Assembly (NCBI GenBank): GCA_028023455.1
Contig: JAQFVV010000205.1
Coordinates: forward strand, 975,353-1,039,352
DNA length: 64,000 bases
Reading direction: 5' to 3'
From: Epiperipatus broadwayi
Taxonomy: Eukaryota; Onychophora; Udeonychophora; Euonychophora; Peripatidae
The position numbers and the translations under genes were made by a program. Below, one piece after another: positions 1 to 11,559 of this stretch. Every line of letters starts with the position of its first letter. Positions within the stretch are counted from its first letter, which is position 1. The notes under the pieces are model-generated. The model did no database searches and was not told the DNA's origin. It worked only from the letters and a program-made list of their open reading frames with translations.

Positions 1-690
1 CATAAATAATTGAATACAAATGTGTGACAAAACCATGTAAGGCTTCAGTTAGCAATCTATGATTAAGCATATATAATAGTGTGGCATTTGCGGAAAGGGG
101 GCGCTAAATTAAAATGACGTCGGAAATAATACAAATTCTACTAAAGTCTATTTTCACAAGGATTTATTTTCAAAGAAATCGAGTTCTGAGTGTGTTCAAT
201 ATTTATTGTGTGTGTGTGTGTGTGTGTGTTTGTCAAGCAATGATTTGATAAAAGAAATTAAAAATTTCCAGTGATATTTTATTCAAGTGAACCGTCATGA
301 AAACTATTTCTGATTTCTTTACTTGATTACAGATTTCTATAGTAACATTTATGTTTATCAAAATTATTGGAAATCATTTAGATATTTTAAGCATTTTATA
401 ATTTTTTCATAATTATGAATAATATTTCATTTAAAGTTATGACAATTGAAGTCCAAATAAAACACAGAAAAAAAAATTTTAAATTAGTAGCATATTTTTT
501 CACTATTTTTAGCCACTCACGTGATTGCTTGGAAGCGCATAAAAAGTTTGAGCGCCAAAACTGCGAGTTCCAGAAATGGTGTTAGGATCTTCTGATTGCA
601 AGTCAGATGCTCTACTGATTGCATGCACCCAACTGCATAGATAGATGTTGGATGATAATGCTTAATAAATGCCTATCCTGTGCTATCCTA
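1..690. other. AT-rich intergenic stretch
   Basis: Mostly A+T-rich sequence with homopolymer A/T runs. I see no open frame with recognisable content and no repeat matching the rest of the window, apart from the TG microsatellite listed separately. Confidence 0.6.
207..229. repeat. (TG)n microsatellite
   Basis: About eleven uninterrupted TG dinucleotides are visible. This is a simple sequence repeat, useful only as a possible length-polymorphic marker. Confidence 0.9.
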
Positions 691-696
691 CCTAGT

Positions 697-737
697 ATTC
701 CCAGACTAGTTTCAAACTTATGGCTTTCATCAATTAG
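697..737 (+). repeat. Family A fragment
   Basis: A 41-bp piece matches the inner part of the family A repeat (the CCCAGACTAGTTTC...GGC segment) that is complete near 6.65-7.09 kb. It is an old, truncated copy. Confidence 0.5.
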
Positions 738-744
738 TATTTTT

Positions 745-1500
745 AATTTTGATAAACATAAATTATTATGTGGTCCTTGGATAGAATGTGTGAAATGAAA
801 GGACAAATAAGACTCTTAAAAGGGTATATCGTAATAAACTTGAGCATGGTTTTTATGAAAATGGCAACACCCCATTTATGTTATAAAGATTATCCCTCAT
901 AGACAATATTGATTGTTTTCATTGGGAAGATTGGACAATAGAATACATTGGAAAGCTACGATGAGGCACAATATTGAAATATTTCAGAAAGGAAAAATTT
1001 ACTGCCAAGAAGTTAAAAGACAGTTTTTTATATAAGCAAAATAATAAGCCAGTGTGTTCTATATATGTGGGCATTAATGTATTTCATAGATTGGTTTGTA
1101 TATTCATTGTAAAAGTCATGTCTAGTATCTAATTAATGGTTCACGTGCCATATTACCCAATAACTTCAGTTTTAATATTGTTAGAGTAAAAAGCTTTACA
1201 TTGATAGAAACTAGAAAAACTAAGGAAAACAATAAGGCTAAGACAAATAGTGATTACCATTTAAAAATAAGGACAAAAAAAGAAATTTCAACATCCGATA
1301 TAATTAGTACTTTACTGTTTGTTCATAATTTCTAATTTATCATTAATTAAGTTTAAATTGCATCTTCATTGACAATTTTTTTGTATTCCTCATAAAATTC
1401 TCATTCAAACCATATATACTACTTCTTACCAGAGATAATCCATAGCTTCAAAATCTCCAAAATTAGTTGCATAAGAATTCTTCATTTTTATCTTGTACCT
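745..1500. other. AT-rich stretch, nothing recognised
   Basis: No coding frame of note, no tRNA-like boxes and no match to the repeat families described elsewhere in this window. Confidence 0.5.
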
Positions 1501-1505
1501 CAAAG

Positions 1506-1882
1506 TTAAACCACTAAACATCACATGATCACTATTTCTTATACTAACACATAATTGTTATTAAATAAGGCAAAACGCTCATAGTTTTGTAGTTAAGTAG
1601 ATGTAAAAGGTGGCTGCTGGAGAGTTGCATTAGATTCTAAGATCTAGGTGCAGTGCTCTCAGATCCAAGGCTCTTTACTGACGAAGGCCACAAGCCAGAA
1701 ACTAGACTGGGGATATTGAATGAGTAGGCATTAGATAGGGATTTTATGCACAAGCCTTCTGGCATCCATTGATTACTCTGATTGGCACAGGGTGGCACTA
1801 TTGTACGGAAAGTTTTGCCTTGTTTAATAACAATTATGTGCTGGTATAAGAGATAGTGATCATGTGATGTTTAGTGGTTTAA
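1506..1882 (-). mobile_element. Family A element with 71-bp terminal inverted repeats
   Basis: Positions 1506-1576 and 1812-1882 are reverse complements of each other with only about 4 mismatches in 71 bp. Both start at the outer edge with TTAAACCACTAAACATCACA. The interior (1577-1811) is the family A core in minus orientation, and it contains an A-box-like TAGTTAAGTAG near its start. Long TIRs around a short non-coding body resemble a MITE. The core also occurs without these TIRs, and may be a SINE captured between them. No transposase is encoded. Family A recurs near 6.7, 20.1, 25.9, 34.8, 50.0 and 55.0 kb. Confidence 0.6.
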
Positions 1883-2265
1883 CACCAATCCTGCCTAATA
1901 GGATAGTGGTGGCTATGGTTGTTAAAGAGTCAAAGACACCAAAAATGTATGGGTGCTGAACTGAGTTCAGACCCATATGACTATATAAGCTATTGAGTTT
2001 AGATTGAAAATATTGTGTTTTCAATTTCATTCTCATAGTGTTGTAGTTAAGTAGAGATAAAAGATGGCTGCTGGAGGGTTGCATTAGATCCTAAGATCTA
2101 GGTGCAGTGCTCTCGGATCCAAGGCTCCTAACTGACGAAGGCCACAAGCCAGAAACTAGTCTGGGATATTGGATGAGTAGGCATTAGATAGGAATTTTAT
2201 GCACAAGCCTTCTGTATCCTGGTTGGCACAGGATGGCATGGAGAGTTTTGCCTTGTTTACCCCAA
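1883..2265 (-). repeat. Second, adjoining family A unit
   Basis: This unit directly abuts the TIR element and repeats its core in the same minus orientation at about 90% identity. It also carries an extra 5' module of about 150 bp that is present at 6.9-7.08 and 26.2-26.33 kb. The same order (extended core, then TIR, then second unit) is seen at 25.94-26.6 kb, so the pair may be a natural tandem dimer rather than two chance insertions. Confidence 0.6.
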
Positions 2266-2289
2266 AAGTTAATAAATCTCAAGGTATCT

Positions 2290-2860
2290 ATAAAAAAAAA
2301 GATTCATCCTAATAAAATATACAAAACAAATCATTTTAAGATGGATATGCATTTGTCATCATAGCAATTGGCTTCTTGTCTATGTAAAATTAGAAATTAT
2401 AGGCTACTGTCTGTATCAATGATATAGAGTTTATTTCATTTTATATTTTTTGTGATCACCAATGATTTTTATATTCTTTATGCACATTAGTGATGCTATT
2501 GTAACGTTTATTTATATACGTTGCAAATATATTGGCATTTGGTAAAAGCTAAAAAATAAAAGTAAATTTAGATTTTTTTTTGACTAATTTTTTTTTAAAA
2601 AAAAATAACGTACAATGAAAGTTAAATTATTCTTTCGTTTTTTTTTTTTTTATGTAATTAGAAATAAAAGTTAGAATTGGAGATAACAAAAAACACAAAT
2701 TACCAATCTAGATAAGAGAAAGTAAAAATATTTCAACTAATTAAAGATGGCAGAATTATGCTGAAAAAAATAAAGACTTTGTAACATAAATTTTATAAAG
2801 AATATATAAGATTATCAACGGATATTTTGACAAACAAAAGATATGCGCAGAAGTCGGAAA
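2290..2860. other. AT-rich stretch with T/A runs
   Basis: Poly-T and poly-A tracts near 2575-2600 and 2640-2652. No feature is recognised. Confidence 0.5.
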
Positions 2861-2873
2861 ACTGGGCCTCTAG

Positions 2874-2903
2874 TATAAAAGGCAGAGATCAGTTTGAAAA
2901 ACA
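2874..2903 (+). promoter_or_regulatory. Possible TATA-box core promoter
   Basis: A consensus-quality TATAAAAGGC lies at 2874-2883, with a pyrimidine-A start candidate (CA at 2902-2903) 29 bp downstream. That is the usual spacing for metazoan RNA polymerase II promoters. TATA-like strings are common by chance in AT-rich DNA. What raises this one is the locally higher G+C and the splice donor at 3149. Confidence 0.25.
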
Positions 2904-3148
2904 TCTTGTTCGTTGGTTTGGATAACAATAATATATCCAAGATTGCTCTATGCTGAAGTAATTAAGCATGTCGGAGTGAACTGGAGCTTCTGAAGACATT
3001 GTGCCTGAAGATGTATACCAGAAAAGCTTTCGTGACCAACTAGGAGAATGGACCACAAGATCAAATAATAACCAAAAGGCCGAGCTCATTCTATCCAAAA
3101 AACTATGCATAGTTATCTACAACCTTCGTGAATTCACAAAACTTACCG
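2904..3148 (+). other. Possible first exon ending in a splice donor
   Basis: This is locally less AT-rich sequence, ending at a strong donor (ACCG|GTAAGTTA, GT at 3149-3150). The frame read from 2980 is open up to and past the donor and looks protein-like (charged, e.g. SFRDQLGEWTTRSNNNQKAE). It has no in-frame ATG, and the frame is closed just upstream by TGA at 2977. It could be a non-coding or 5'-UTR first exon of an unknown gene, or a repeat fragment. No homologue recognised. Confidence 0.2.
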
Positions 3149-3279
3149 GTAAGTTAAGACTACTTATTCCTGATTGTGACAAAATTAAGCGTTTGCAAAC
3201 AAGTCTTAAAATAATCCCGATAGAGACTTTCATTTTTTCTGTACAAGAGACTTTTGTTTATACCAGAACTTTTTAATTA

Positions 3280-5255
3280 ATTATTTTATTTTATTGATTG
3301 CATCATATTTGCATTAATATGTGTTCTCTCTGATTTACTTGATTAGGAATTCTACTTAAACAGATTTTTAATCTGTTATAATAATAAAAATATTTCTAAT
3401 ATCAATTTTCATTTGTCCATTATTAATAATAATTATTATTTTTTTAGTATTAAATTTATTATTAGTTTAATAAGATTTAAAACGGAATTTACCTTGCCAA
3501 TATGTTTAAACAAGCCCAGGAATAATAATCAAAAAGGAGAAAATAATTCTCATTACCGGAATGATGCAATACCGATTAGTTTAAAAACATTTTTTTCCTT
3601 TTTAATTTGCGAGATGTTATGCGACGGTTTCAGTGAGTTCTTGTAGAATGCTGGCGCCTATCAAATAAATTAAAAGCTGATCTCGTCGATAGCATAATTC
3701 TCAACAATTACTAGGCCGAGTTGATCAGGAAATATAGCTGTGTTTTTAGGATAGAAATACAACTTTCTTCTTTTTTGACATAGCTTGATTAACTCGCGCG
3801 CAGTTTATATCAGCGTGTAGAGGCCTAGCAAAACGGAAAACGTTATACTATATATTTATTGTCCCACAGAAATATTTATTTGCATATAGCTCATTTGCTA
3901 GCTATAGACTTGAAAATAATGTGATGCAAGATGTGGCAAAACTACTGACTCCATAGCATGAGTACCAAGGTATAGATAAGAATCAGAATTTGATTCTTTG
4001 CCTGCATACAATTCTATGTGGTCTATACATAACCATTGTAACTATCATCACGCACCATTTGAAATCTCTTTTTATTGGTTTTAAGTGTTTATATGTTCAC
4101 ATGGTACTATGTCCAGTAAATTTTGTGATTGCTTTATCAACTGAACCTTTTTGAACATCTGATGGATCGGTTTTAAAATTTATATTGCACTGCTCTATAA
4201 TTTATATATATATAAATCATTGTTACACAAACAGATATGCAAACACAAACACACTAATATGAATATAAACACACTAATAAATTATTAAACCTTTTGAGAA
4301 TCATTATGTCGATAAAATAAGATTGCCTCAAACTTGGATCAAAGCCCCAAAATTACAATGTGCAAAAACCATTTTTGTTATGTTTGAATACAAATTTATA
4401 TACTGTATAAATGTTTTAATATTAGATAATTTATATACTGCCCAGAGATACCAATACAAATGCAAACACATTAATAAATTATATCATTTATTAAATAATT
4501 TTAAAAAATTAAAATTCTATTCAAATAATAATTAAAAAATTAAAATTGAATGCTTACGATCAGATCTCTGATTAGGTTTTTATTGGGTTGAAAGCATTGA
4601 AATGCAAATCATCAATGTATTTTTAATCCATTTTAGTAACCAGTCTGGCCAATAAAGCAATTTTGCCTTTGTTATCTTTGTGTAATTTAGTAAACTGACC
4701 AAAAAAAAAAATTAAATGCACCTATTAATAAAAATATTAATAAAAAATTCAAATTTTATCCCATTTCAACTTGTGGTACTCCGTTTTAAAGAGGAATTTA
4801 AGCAGCAACAAATGTCAAGATTTCTGTTGATGTCATGCTTATAGATTTCATGGAATTTAAAAAAGAAAAATTTTTCAATGAATCAGCTGCCACTAGTGAT
4901 TGATACCCTGTGCTCAACCCAATATATTACTATGTTGTCTTTTATGAGTCGCTGAAGCTAGTAATGTCTTTTTTGCTGTATATATTTGTTTTTACATTGC
5001 TTTCTGTTCAATTTATAACTATTATTGCAGAGTTCTTATTTTCCTTTGCATTTACTACTTAGTATTAAGAACTAAAAAGTTCATTAATCAAAATTAAACA
5101 ATATACATGACTCTTTAAAATTCATTCAATGTATATTATTATATATATAACAAAAGCCTATTTATTTCTAGAGCAATAATACATTTTTTTCTCTGTTCTT
5201 TTAAGTTTTAAATCAAATGTGTTAATTCATTGGCCTACTATGTCCATAATACAAT
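3280..5255. other. AT-rich stretch, nothing firm
   Basis: Contains small local duplications (for example ACACACTAATA twice near 4250-4280) and A/T runs. No coding content or repeat family from this window is recognised. Confidence 0.45.
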
Positions 5256-5261
5256 TTATCC

Positions 5262-5352
5262 AAACCACTTTGAGCACTTTTTAGCAAAATCCTTTATTGT
5301 ACATATATGCTTACACCTTATGTTTTGACTGTTCTGTAGTCTTCTTCAGAGC
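5262..5352 (-). repeat. Family H repeat with hammerhead-like core
   Basis: This matches the units at 23.39-23.46 and 40.34-40.41 kb. On the minus strand it carries CTGAAGA, one extra A, a stem-loop GACTA-CAGAA-CAGTC and then AAAAC. The layout is that of a hammerhead ribozyme core, but one base of spacing and the final GAAA are off. It is probably a degenerate copy of a retroelement end. Confidence 0.4.
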
Positions 5353-5359
5353 TATGATA

Positions 5360-6465
5360 TAATGAAAAATATAAAATAACTATATAAATAATATGATAAA
5401 AAATGTAAACAAAAATCTAAAAGCAACATAAACTATATAACTATACATAATTAAACAGAAATAAATATAATCACACCCAAATAAAATAATCCAGTTAATA
5501 TAAAATAAAATATACAATGTAAATACAAAAATAGAAAATAAATAAACTAATTTATGTCATAGTATCTATCTTTTACTCCTTCAAACTATTCAAGTTAAGA
5601 ATCTGAAATTTTTTTTTAAAAAATCCTAAGATTTCAATGCATTATCTTGAATAATATAAAGAAGTAAATATGCAAGTACATTAGTTACAGCTTTGAATCC
5701 TAGTCCTAATAGATAAAGGCAAGTGTCAGAAACTGTTCTAGGAATATGGATGTTATAGCATTTTATTATATGGTATCCAATAATTACTAAATTTTATAGT
5801 GAATGCCTTTAGAATATATAAAAGTGAATTTCTCTTAAAATGTGAATGAATTAAGTCATATTCAATAATTCATTTAAAACTTACGTCATTGGCTAGACTA
5901 GAAATATAGATAATCTCAGACTTAAGTTTAATTTATAAGAACATTGTTTTATTAAATGTCTGCTGGATATAAAATATTATTCATTCACTTAAAATAATTT
6001 ATATATATGTATGTTTAAAATATATTAATGATAATTGTTTAAAAGAATCTCTAATAATAAAAATAATATCAATATTGTCTTCTATTTATCTTATTTAAAC
6101 TTCTGAAATAGTTGACAGTTTCAACTTTCAACAGTTTTTCTAAGCTCTTTTTATTGTAAATGATAAAAAATATTTAAATTTTTTCATGGTGTAATGAACA
6201 TCAGTCTGATATTATGTAGTTCAAATCTGTGTTCAGCCTATATTTAAATAATTGAGGCAAGTGGGGTGGGGGGAGAGGGTTAATGCTGCTTTCTTTAGTA
6301 AAAGTGTATAATCTAGTTTTCATCACTAGTATGAAGATGGCATGTGCCTATGGTCACTGAATTCATGATTTATATGTATCTTTAACTCTTTTAAATATTG
6401 GTTATAATTCTTTTTAGAAAAATAATTAAAGATATTTTGATTTTTTAAATTTATATTTATTTAAA
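5360..6465. other. AT-rich stretch
   Basis: Very A+T-rich with poly-A blocks between 5380 and 5560. A G-rich island (GTGGGGTGGGGGGAGAGGG) is at 6261-6279. No gene seen. Confidence 0.45.
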
Positions 6466-6470
6466 AAAAT

Positions 6471-6540
6471 GGACGTAGCTTTATTGCTCTGTAGTTCATT
6501 AGAAGTTCTTGCAGCAGGCCTGAAAGTGCTCAAATCGATC
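6471..6540 (-). repeat. SINE-S fragment (weak)
   Basis: AGCTTTATTGCTC...AGAAGTTC resembles the end of the SINE copies at 46.16 and 62.94 kb, where AGCTTTATTGTT is followed by AAGTTCGAGCACC. Short and diverged. Confidence 0.3.
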
Positions 6541-6654
6541 TTGTGACTTTTACTCCTAATAATGTGCTGATTATTAAAATTAATATCTACATAAAGACTC
6601 ATTCCATGTCATTGTAAATTAGCACCCATTTGATTTATAATGTATGTTTATTTT

Positions 6655-7085
6655 AAACCATCAAACATCACATGATCGCCATCTCTATAATAGCACATAA
6701 TTTGTTGTAAACAAAGGCAAAACTCCCCATACAGTAGTGCCACCCTGTGCCAAACAGAGTAATCAATGGATGCCAGAAGGCTTGTGCATAAAATCCCTAT
6801 CTAGTGCCTACTCATCCAATATCCCCAGACTAGTTTCTGGCTTGTGGCCATCATCAGTGAGGAGCCTTAGATCTGAGAGCACTGCACCTAGATCTTAAGA
6901 TCTAATGCAATCCTCCAGCAGCCACCTTTTAACTCTACTTTACTACAAAACCATGAGAATGAAATTGAAAACATTGTTAATATCTTCAATCTAAGCTCAA
7001 TAGCTTATATAGTCATATGGGTCTGAACTCAATTCATCACCCATACATTTTGGTGTCTTTGGCTCTTAAACAACCATAGCCACAT
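6655..7085 (+). repeat. Family A, extended copy
   Basis: Reads from the terminal CATCACATGATCGCC module through GGCAAAACTCCCCATACAGT, the CCCAGACTAGTTTCTGGC core and the distal module ending in CAACCATAGCCAC. This is the cleanest plus-strand copy, and it defines the order of the family's modules. Only the left terminal module is present, so it is not flanked by inverted repeats. Non-coding. Confidence 0.65.
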
Positions 7086-7380
7086 TCAGTTCACTTTATT
7101 GTTTTTATACATATTTAACTTGATAACAAAATATGTATAAGTAAACATTATTTGATTTTTCTTAGTCAATATGTATTAATAATTCATTATTTATATTAAT
7201 AAAGATAACCATTTTACTACCATTTTGTGAAGATTTTTAAGATTCATTATGGTACTGATTTTTTTAAAAAAGCAAATAGTCAAATCTTTTTATTTTTTAT
7301 TAAAATGCTCTAAAATATTTTTTAAACTTTCTAATTTAAATTTGAGACACGTATTTTCCTCTCTAACAAGCTTGCAGCCA

Positions 7381-7815
7381 TTTTTTAATTATACAGTTTC
7401 AGGGGCCCTACAAGTATTTGTTATTGGTTTTTTAATTATACAGTTTCAGGGGCCCTACAAGTATTTGTTGTTGTTTTTTTAATTATACAGTTTCAGGGGC
7501 TCTACAAGTATTTGTTGTTGGTTTTTTTAATTATACAGTTTCAGAGGTCCTAGAAGTATTTGTTCTTGTTTTTTTTAATTATACAGTTTCAGGGGCTCTA
7601 CAAGTATTTGTTGTTTTTTTTAATTATACAGTTTCAGGGGCCCTACAAGTATTTGTTGTTGTTTTTTTAATTATACAGTTTCGAGGGCCCTACAAGTATT
7701 TGTTGTTGGTTTTTTTAATTATACAGTTTCAGAGGCCCTAGAAGTATTTGTTTTTGTTTTTTAAATTATACAGTTTTAGGGGCCCTACAAGTATTTGTTG
7801 TTGTTGTTTTTTTTT
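7381..7815 (+). repeat. Nine-unit minisatellite, 45-48 bp period
   Basis: Units begin AATTATACAGTTTC at 7387, 7434, 7481, 7529, 7577, 7622, 7669, 7717 and 7764. Each continues through a GGGGCCCTACAAGTATTTG segment and a T-rich linker. Units 4 and 8 share the variant CAGAGG(T/C)CCTAGAAG, and units 2-3-4 parallel units 6-7-8, so there is a higher-order period of about 188 bp. A reading frame crosses it but only as low-complexity repetition. A single inverted unit lies at 8319-8346. Confidence 0.9.
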
Positions 7816-8318
7816 TTTTCAATTTTATTTTACAGATTATGTGTTAGTTGTTAAGTTTAAAAAAAATTCATAAATTGATTATATATTCCACTCAGAAGGT
7901 TTACTTCAATTTTTTTTATTTATATTATAATGTGTACATACTGACACATTCTGAACATTGCATAATTTATTTACATTCAGCATCTTTATTGTTGTCACTA
8001 TCATTTTGTCAAAATGATGAAAGTTTGGATTTTTTATTTCACAGAACAGCATACAGTCAATATTTTCAAAGATGCAGGATCCTTCTCTTATGAAAAGTCT
8101 ACATTAATGGGCATGGCATTTTATGTTTCTTATATTTTTACTATTTTTATATTAATAAGTTGACTTAATACAAAAAAACAAAAACAATAATAAATAAAGT
8201 GGAAATATTATAATTAATTTTTGCAGAATTTTTTTTAAAAATAATATTTTTTATAAAAACTGTAAATATTAATTATCACCATTTCTTGTCAGCCATTTTG
8301 CTTTAAATATTTATTATA

Positions 8319-8346
8319 TGGCCCTAAAACTGTATAATTAAAAAAA
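8319..8346 (-). repeat. Single inverted minisatellite unit
   Basis: GGCCCTAAAACTGTATAATT is the reverse complement of the unit repeated at 7381-7815 (closest to unit 9, which has the same TTTTAGGG variant). With the array it forms an inverted pair about 0.9 kb apart, as if both were ends of one transposon. The CAG...GGGGCCCTACAA end is vaguely hAT-like. Confidence 0.6.
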
Positions 8347-8482
8347 TAATGTCAAATTTGGTTGACAGGATAATACACAAGTACCTTAAATTTTGAAATA
8401 CATAATTATTGAAACATTAAATAAATGCATGCCAGTTTTTGTCTGATCACCAAAATTAAACTCTGCTAGATTCAATATATGA

Positions 8483-8860
8483 ATGAATGATCTATTGAAA
8501 ATCCTGTGTATCACTATTTGGTTTAGTGTAGAGATAAACTGGTATTTTCTGGAGACAATGTCCATAGATTACAGCTTTATTTTAGCATTTCAGATGCTCA
8601 AACTTTTTATGAACTGCCAGGAAATAAACAGTTTATTTTTTTATTTGGACTTAAAGACCCTTCTGCACTCGCACCTCAATACGAGACTGTATAAATTACA
8701 CAATTTTTGGATTGATCAGAATTGCAATGCAATCTTCACTGTATTCTCATTATGGAAAACCAGTTGTAAGATAGTTATTGGAAAATCAGTATCAGATGTA
8801 GTTCAATTGTTTGGTAACAGCTTGGAGAAAATCAAGAAAAGGGAAGAAGGCTATTCATAA
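8483..8860 (+). CDS. Unrecognised 125-codon open frame
   Basis: An ATG-initiated frame of 125 codons, followed directly by a long A tract. A frame this long is uncommon but not impossible by chance in DNA of this composition. The protein is rich in Leu, Phe and Cys, and I do not recognise most of it. Its last 40 residues (VIGKSVSDVVQLFGNSLEKI and neighbours) resemble the N-terminal helix-turn-helix of Tigger/pogo/CENP-B-type transposases, which have a GxSVSxxAxxFG-like stretch. If so, this is a retroposed or decayed transposase fragment. It may equally be a chance frame. No promoter or splice evidence. Confidence 0.25.
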   Translation: MNDLLKILCITIWFSVEINWYFLETMSIDYSFILAFQMLKLFMNCQEINSLFFYLDLKTLLHSHLNTRLYKLHNFWIDQNCNAIFTVFSLWKTSCKIVIGKSVSDVVQLFGNSLEKIKKREEGYS

Positions 8861-8869
8861 AAAAAAAAA

Positions 8870-10960
8870 AAGAAAAAAGATCGAAGATAACACGTCATAC
8901 TTGAACACTGCACTCTTGGATTAATATACTCTGGCCTGCATTGATTGTCTTATTCATAATACAACTCTCAATAGAACGAGAGATACTAGACCTTGTTTAA
9001 TGATTGATTATATGTAAAAGTTATCATTATAAATAAATATATATTTTAAAAAAAAAAGGATTAAAATAATAATATGCTGATGAGATTTAATAAGTGATAT
9101 CTCTAATTAAATATAAATTTTGCATCTGGATTGAAAAAATAAATAATTTATCGCCTAAAACATGATTAGTAAATTAAACTTAAAATTTATCCAAGATGAT
9201 ATTTAAAAAAAAAAAAAATGTTCAGGTAAGGTCGCACTTGTAAATTGAATTGTAATAAACTAAATTCTCTGTTTATTTAGCTTTAAATTGTTGATAAAAG
9301 ATTTATTTATATATTAATAATTTCTGTGAATAAGAAAAGTTAATAAAATTTTCTCAATAGTTTTTTTTTTTTTTAAAGAGGAAAGGCTAATCATTTTCTC
9401 GCTTTTTTTTTTTTAATTTCCTATCTTTCAAATCTAATGCTCAGATTCAATTTTACTGCTATAAATTTGAAGTTTTTACCCACCCACCCTCATTCTCTTT
9501 TTAAACGACTGGATTTTAACTGAGATGAAGTTCTTTCTTTGAACTTTAGCCTCTGACGCTATCTACGTGTGGACGGAACAGATAGCAGGGAGTACATTAG
9601 ATTGTTGGAATAGCATTTCTTCAGTTGGAATAGATAGCGATTTTTTTTAAAAAAAGTCATTTTCCATTAGGACTTATTTTTCTCATGACAAGATTAAAAT
9701 AAGTTGATATTTTAAAAAATAAATTGCAAATATATGTACTTGTATGACATTATATTCTGTCTACGCGTGCATGTGTACTTAGTATATGTTAGTGGAAAAG
9801 GTGGCTGAATCTGTTTTTCCAACCCGCGTGCAACGCCATCTTTGAATCAGCATTACTGTGACTAAATCATGATTTACAATACAACACATTAACTTTAAAT
9901 ATTAATGGTAGTGGAAAACTATTCAGGAAAGTTTAAAATTTTAATAATTATTTGTAAACATTGCTTTCGACCAGCAAATATGAATATATTTTTTGGAACA
10001 TGAAATTAAATCTGGACAAAATTTTGATCCTTTGATGTTGTTTATACCGAACGTAATGATCGAAAAACAAAATATAAGGAAGCATGGTTTATAACAAATA
10101 ATGTCGACGCAATAAACAAGAAAGACTCGTGCATTGCATTATCAAGTAAATGGCATATTTAATGAATTCAAGGAAAGAAAATATTTTTAATTGGGCATAT
10201 GTATGGCAGTGTAATCATGAGTTGGAAGAATGTTTTTAAGTGATTTGTAAGATTTCATGATTAGAGGAAGAGTATTGATGCCAATACACAAAACTACAAA
10301 CGTGCAAATTTCACAACATAACTTGTAATCCAGAAATGTTGGTGCCTTAAAATTTTTGTGGTGAATAGTTTAACTATATTGCTAGATAAGACATACATTG
10401 ATTCAGAAAGGGCATTGCAGGCAGTTAGAGAGAGAGAGAAGCAATTATCTTTTCACTGAGTCACTCTATACACATCAGGCTTCTGATAAGATCCAATATT
10501 AACAGATAATGAAAATGATCTGAATGTTAATCCTGAATAATCAAAAAGCAGTGCTTGACCAAAAGGATCTACCGTTGCCTTGTAGTACATATAAAATGTT
10601 TGCTTCATTGAATGTTATTATTTGTCCATAAAAAAAGTCTAGGTTCTGTTTTTCATACAATCAGTCTTTTATGGTTTCTTTTAATTTGTTATTTTCTTCA
10701 TATCTTCTCTCTTTTTACTTTTTTGTTATTAGTTATTTAAATATATTTTCAATAGTCATGGCGTTAGTTATCTTTTTACTTTACCCGTGACAATAAAAAT
10801 ATCCGCAATCATCTTTTTATCTTTCAATTAAGCACTTTGTAATTTCTGATACCAATCTTTTTTTCTAGAATGGAACTGGGATGAATTTTCAGTTAGAAGG
10901 TATGCACAACTGAAGTCCTAAATAAAAATCTTAAAAAAATATTTTAAAAGGCCTAGAAAG
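8870..10960. other. AT-rich stretch with poly-A/T tracts
   Basis: Long A or T runs near 8860, 9050, 9205, 9360 and 9640. A slightly G+C-richer piece at 9540-9620 and 9760-9850 carries no recognisable frame. I cannot assign a feature. Confidence 0.45.
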
Positions 10961-10982
10961 AGATCATCAAAAAAATAAGTGA

Positions 10983-11075
10983 ATGGGATGCAGTGATAGA
11001 GTGCCGATTCCTAGTTCAGTACTTCCGGCGTTCGAATTAAGAACCCGTTAATCTGTAGTGGAATAGTAATGGGTG
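10983..11075 (+). repeat. Possible tRNA-derived SINE fragment
   Basis: GATGCAGTGATAGAGTGCCG and, 30 bp on, GGCGTTCGAATTAAGAACCC look like decayed pol III A and B boxes at tRNA-like spacing. A T20 run follows at 11141-11160. The family is not otherwise clear in this window. Confidence 0.3.
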
Positions 11076-11559
11076 AAAATAATAATGTGTGCATATATAT
11101 ACATTTTATTTCACATACTATTTTAAAATGACTACAGCGGTTTTTTTTTTTTTTTTTTTTACGAATCCTTTATCATTAGAATAATTGATGTTAAGTTAGA
11201 TTTTAATTTAAAGAAAATCTACATGGGATTATAAGAAGAATGTGTTATAATTTTTTCTACTCCGAGCACAAAATAAAATCTATAGAAAATTTCTGAGCTG
11301 GAAAACCTGTGGCGTCTGAAAAAGATTGTGATATTATTGATTTTACAAATAATACTTTTTCACCATCTTAAAGAGCAGTAGGTTGAGAAATGAAATTTAA
11401 ATTTTTTATTTGTCAGTTGTATAATGACTAATTTATTTTATTTAAAATAACAAGCTAAAATTAGCCGCGACATTCACAAAAAAGCAAATATTAAATTGAA
11501 AATTTAAACGTCAGATTTTTTTAACAAATCATCGTCATCATTTTCAAGTATCATCTTTT

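Noticed and set aside
3001-3276. A 91-codon gene starting at GTG
   Set aside because: There is no in-frame ATG and a strong splice donor lies inside the frame. Kept only as a possible exon.
7381-7815. CRISPR-like array
   Set aside because: Units are contiguous, with no unique spacers, and the genome is clearly eukaryotic. This is a minisatellite.
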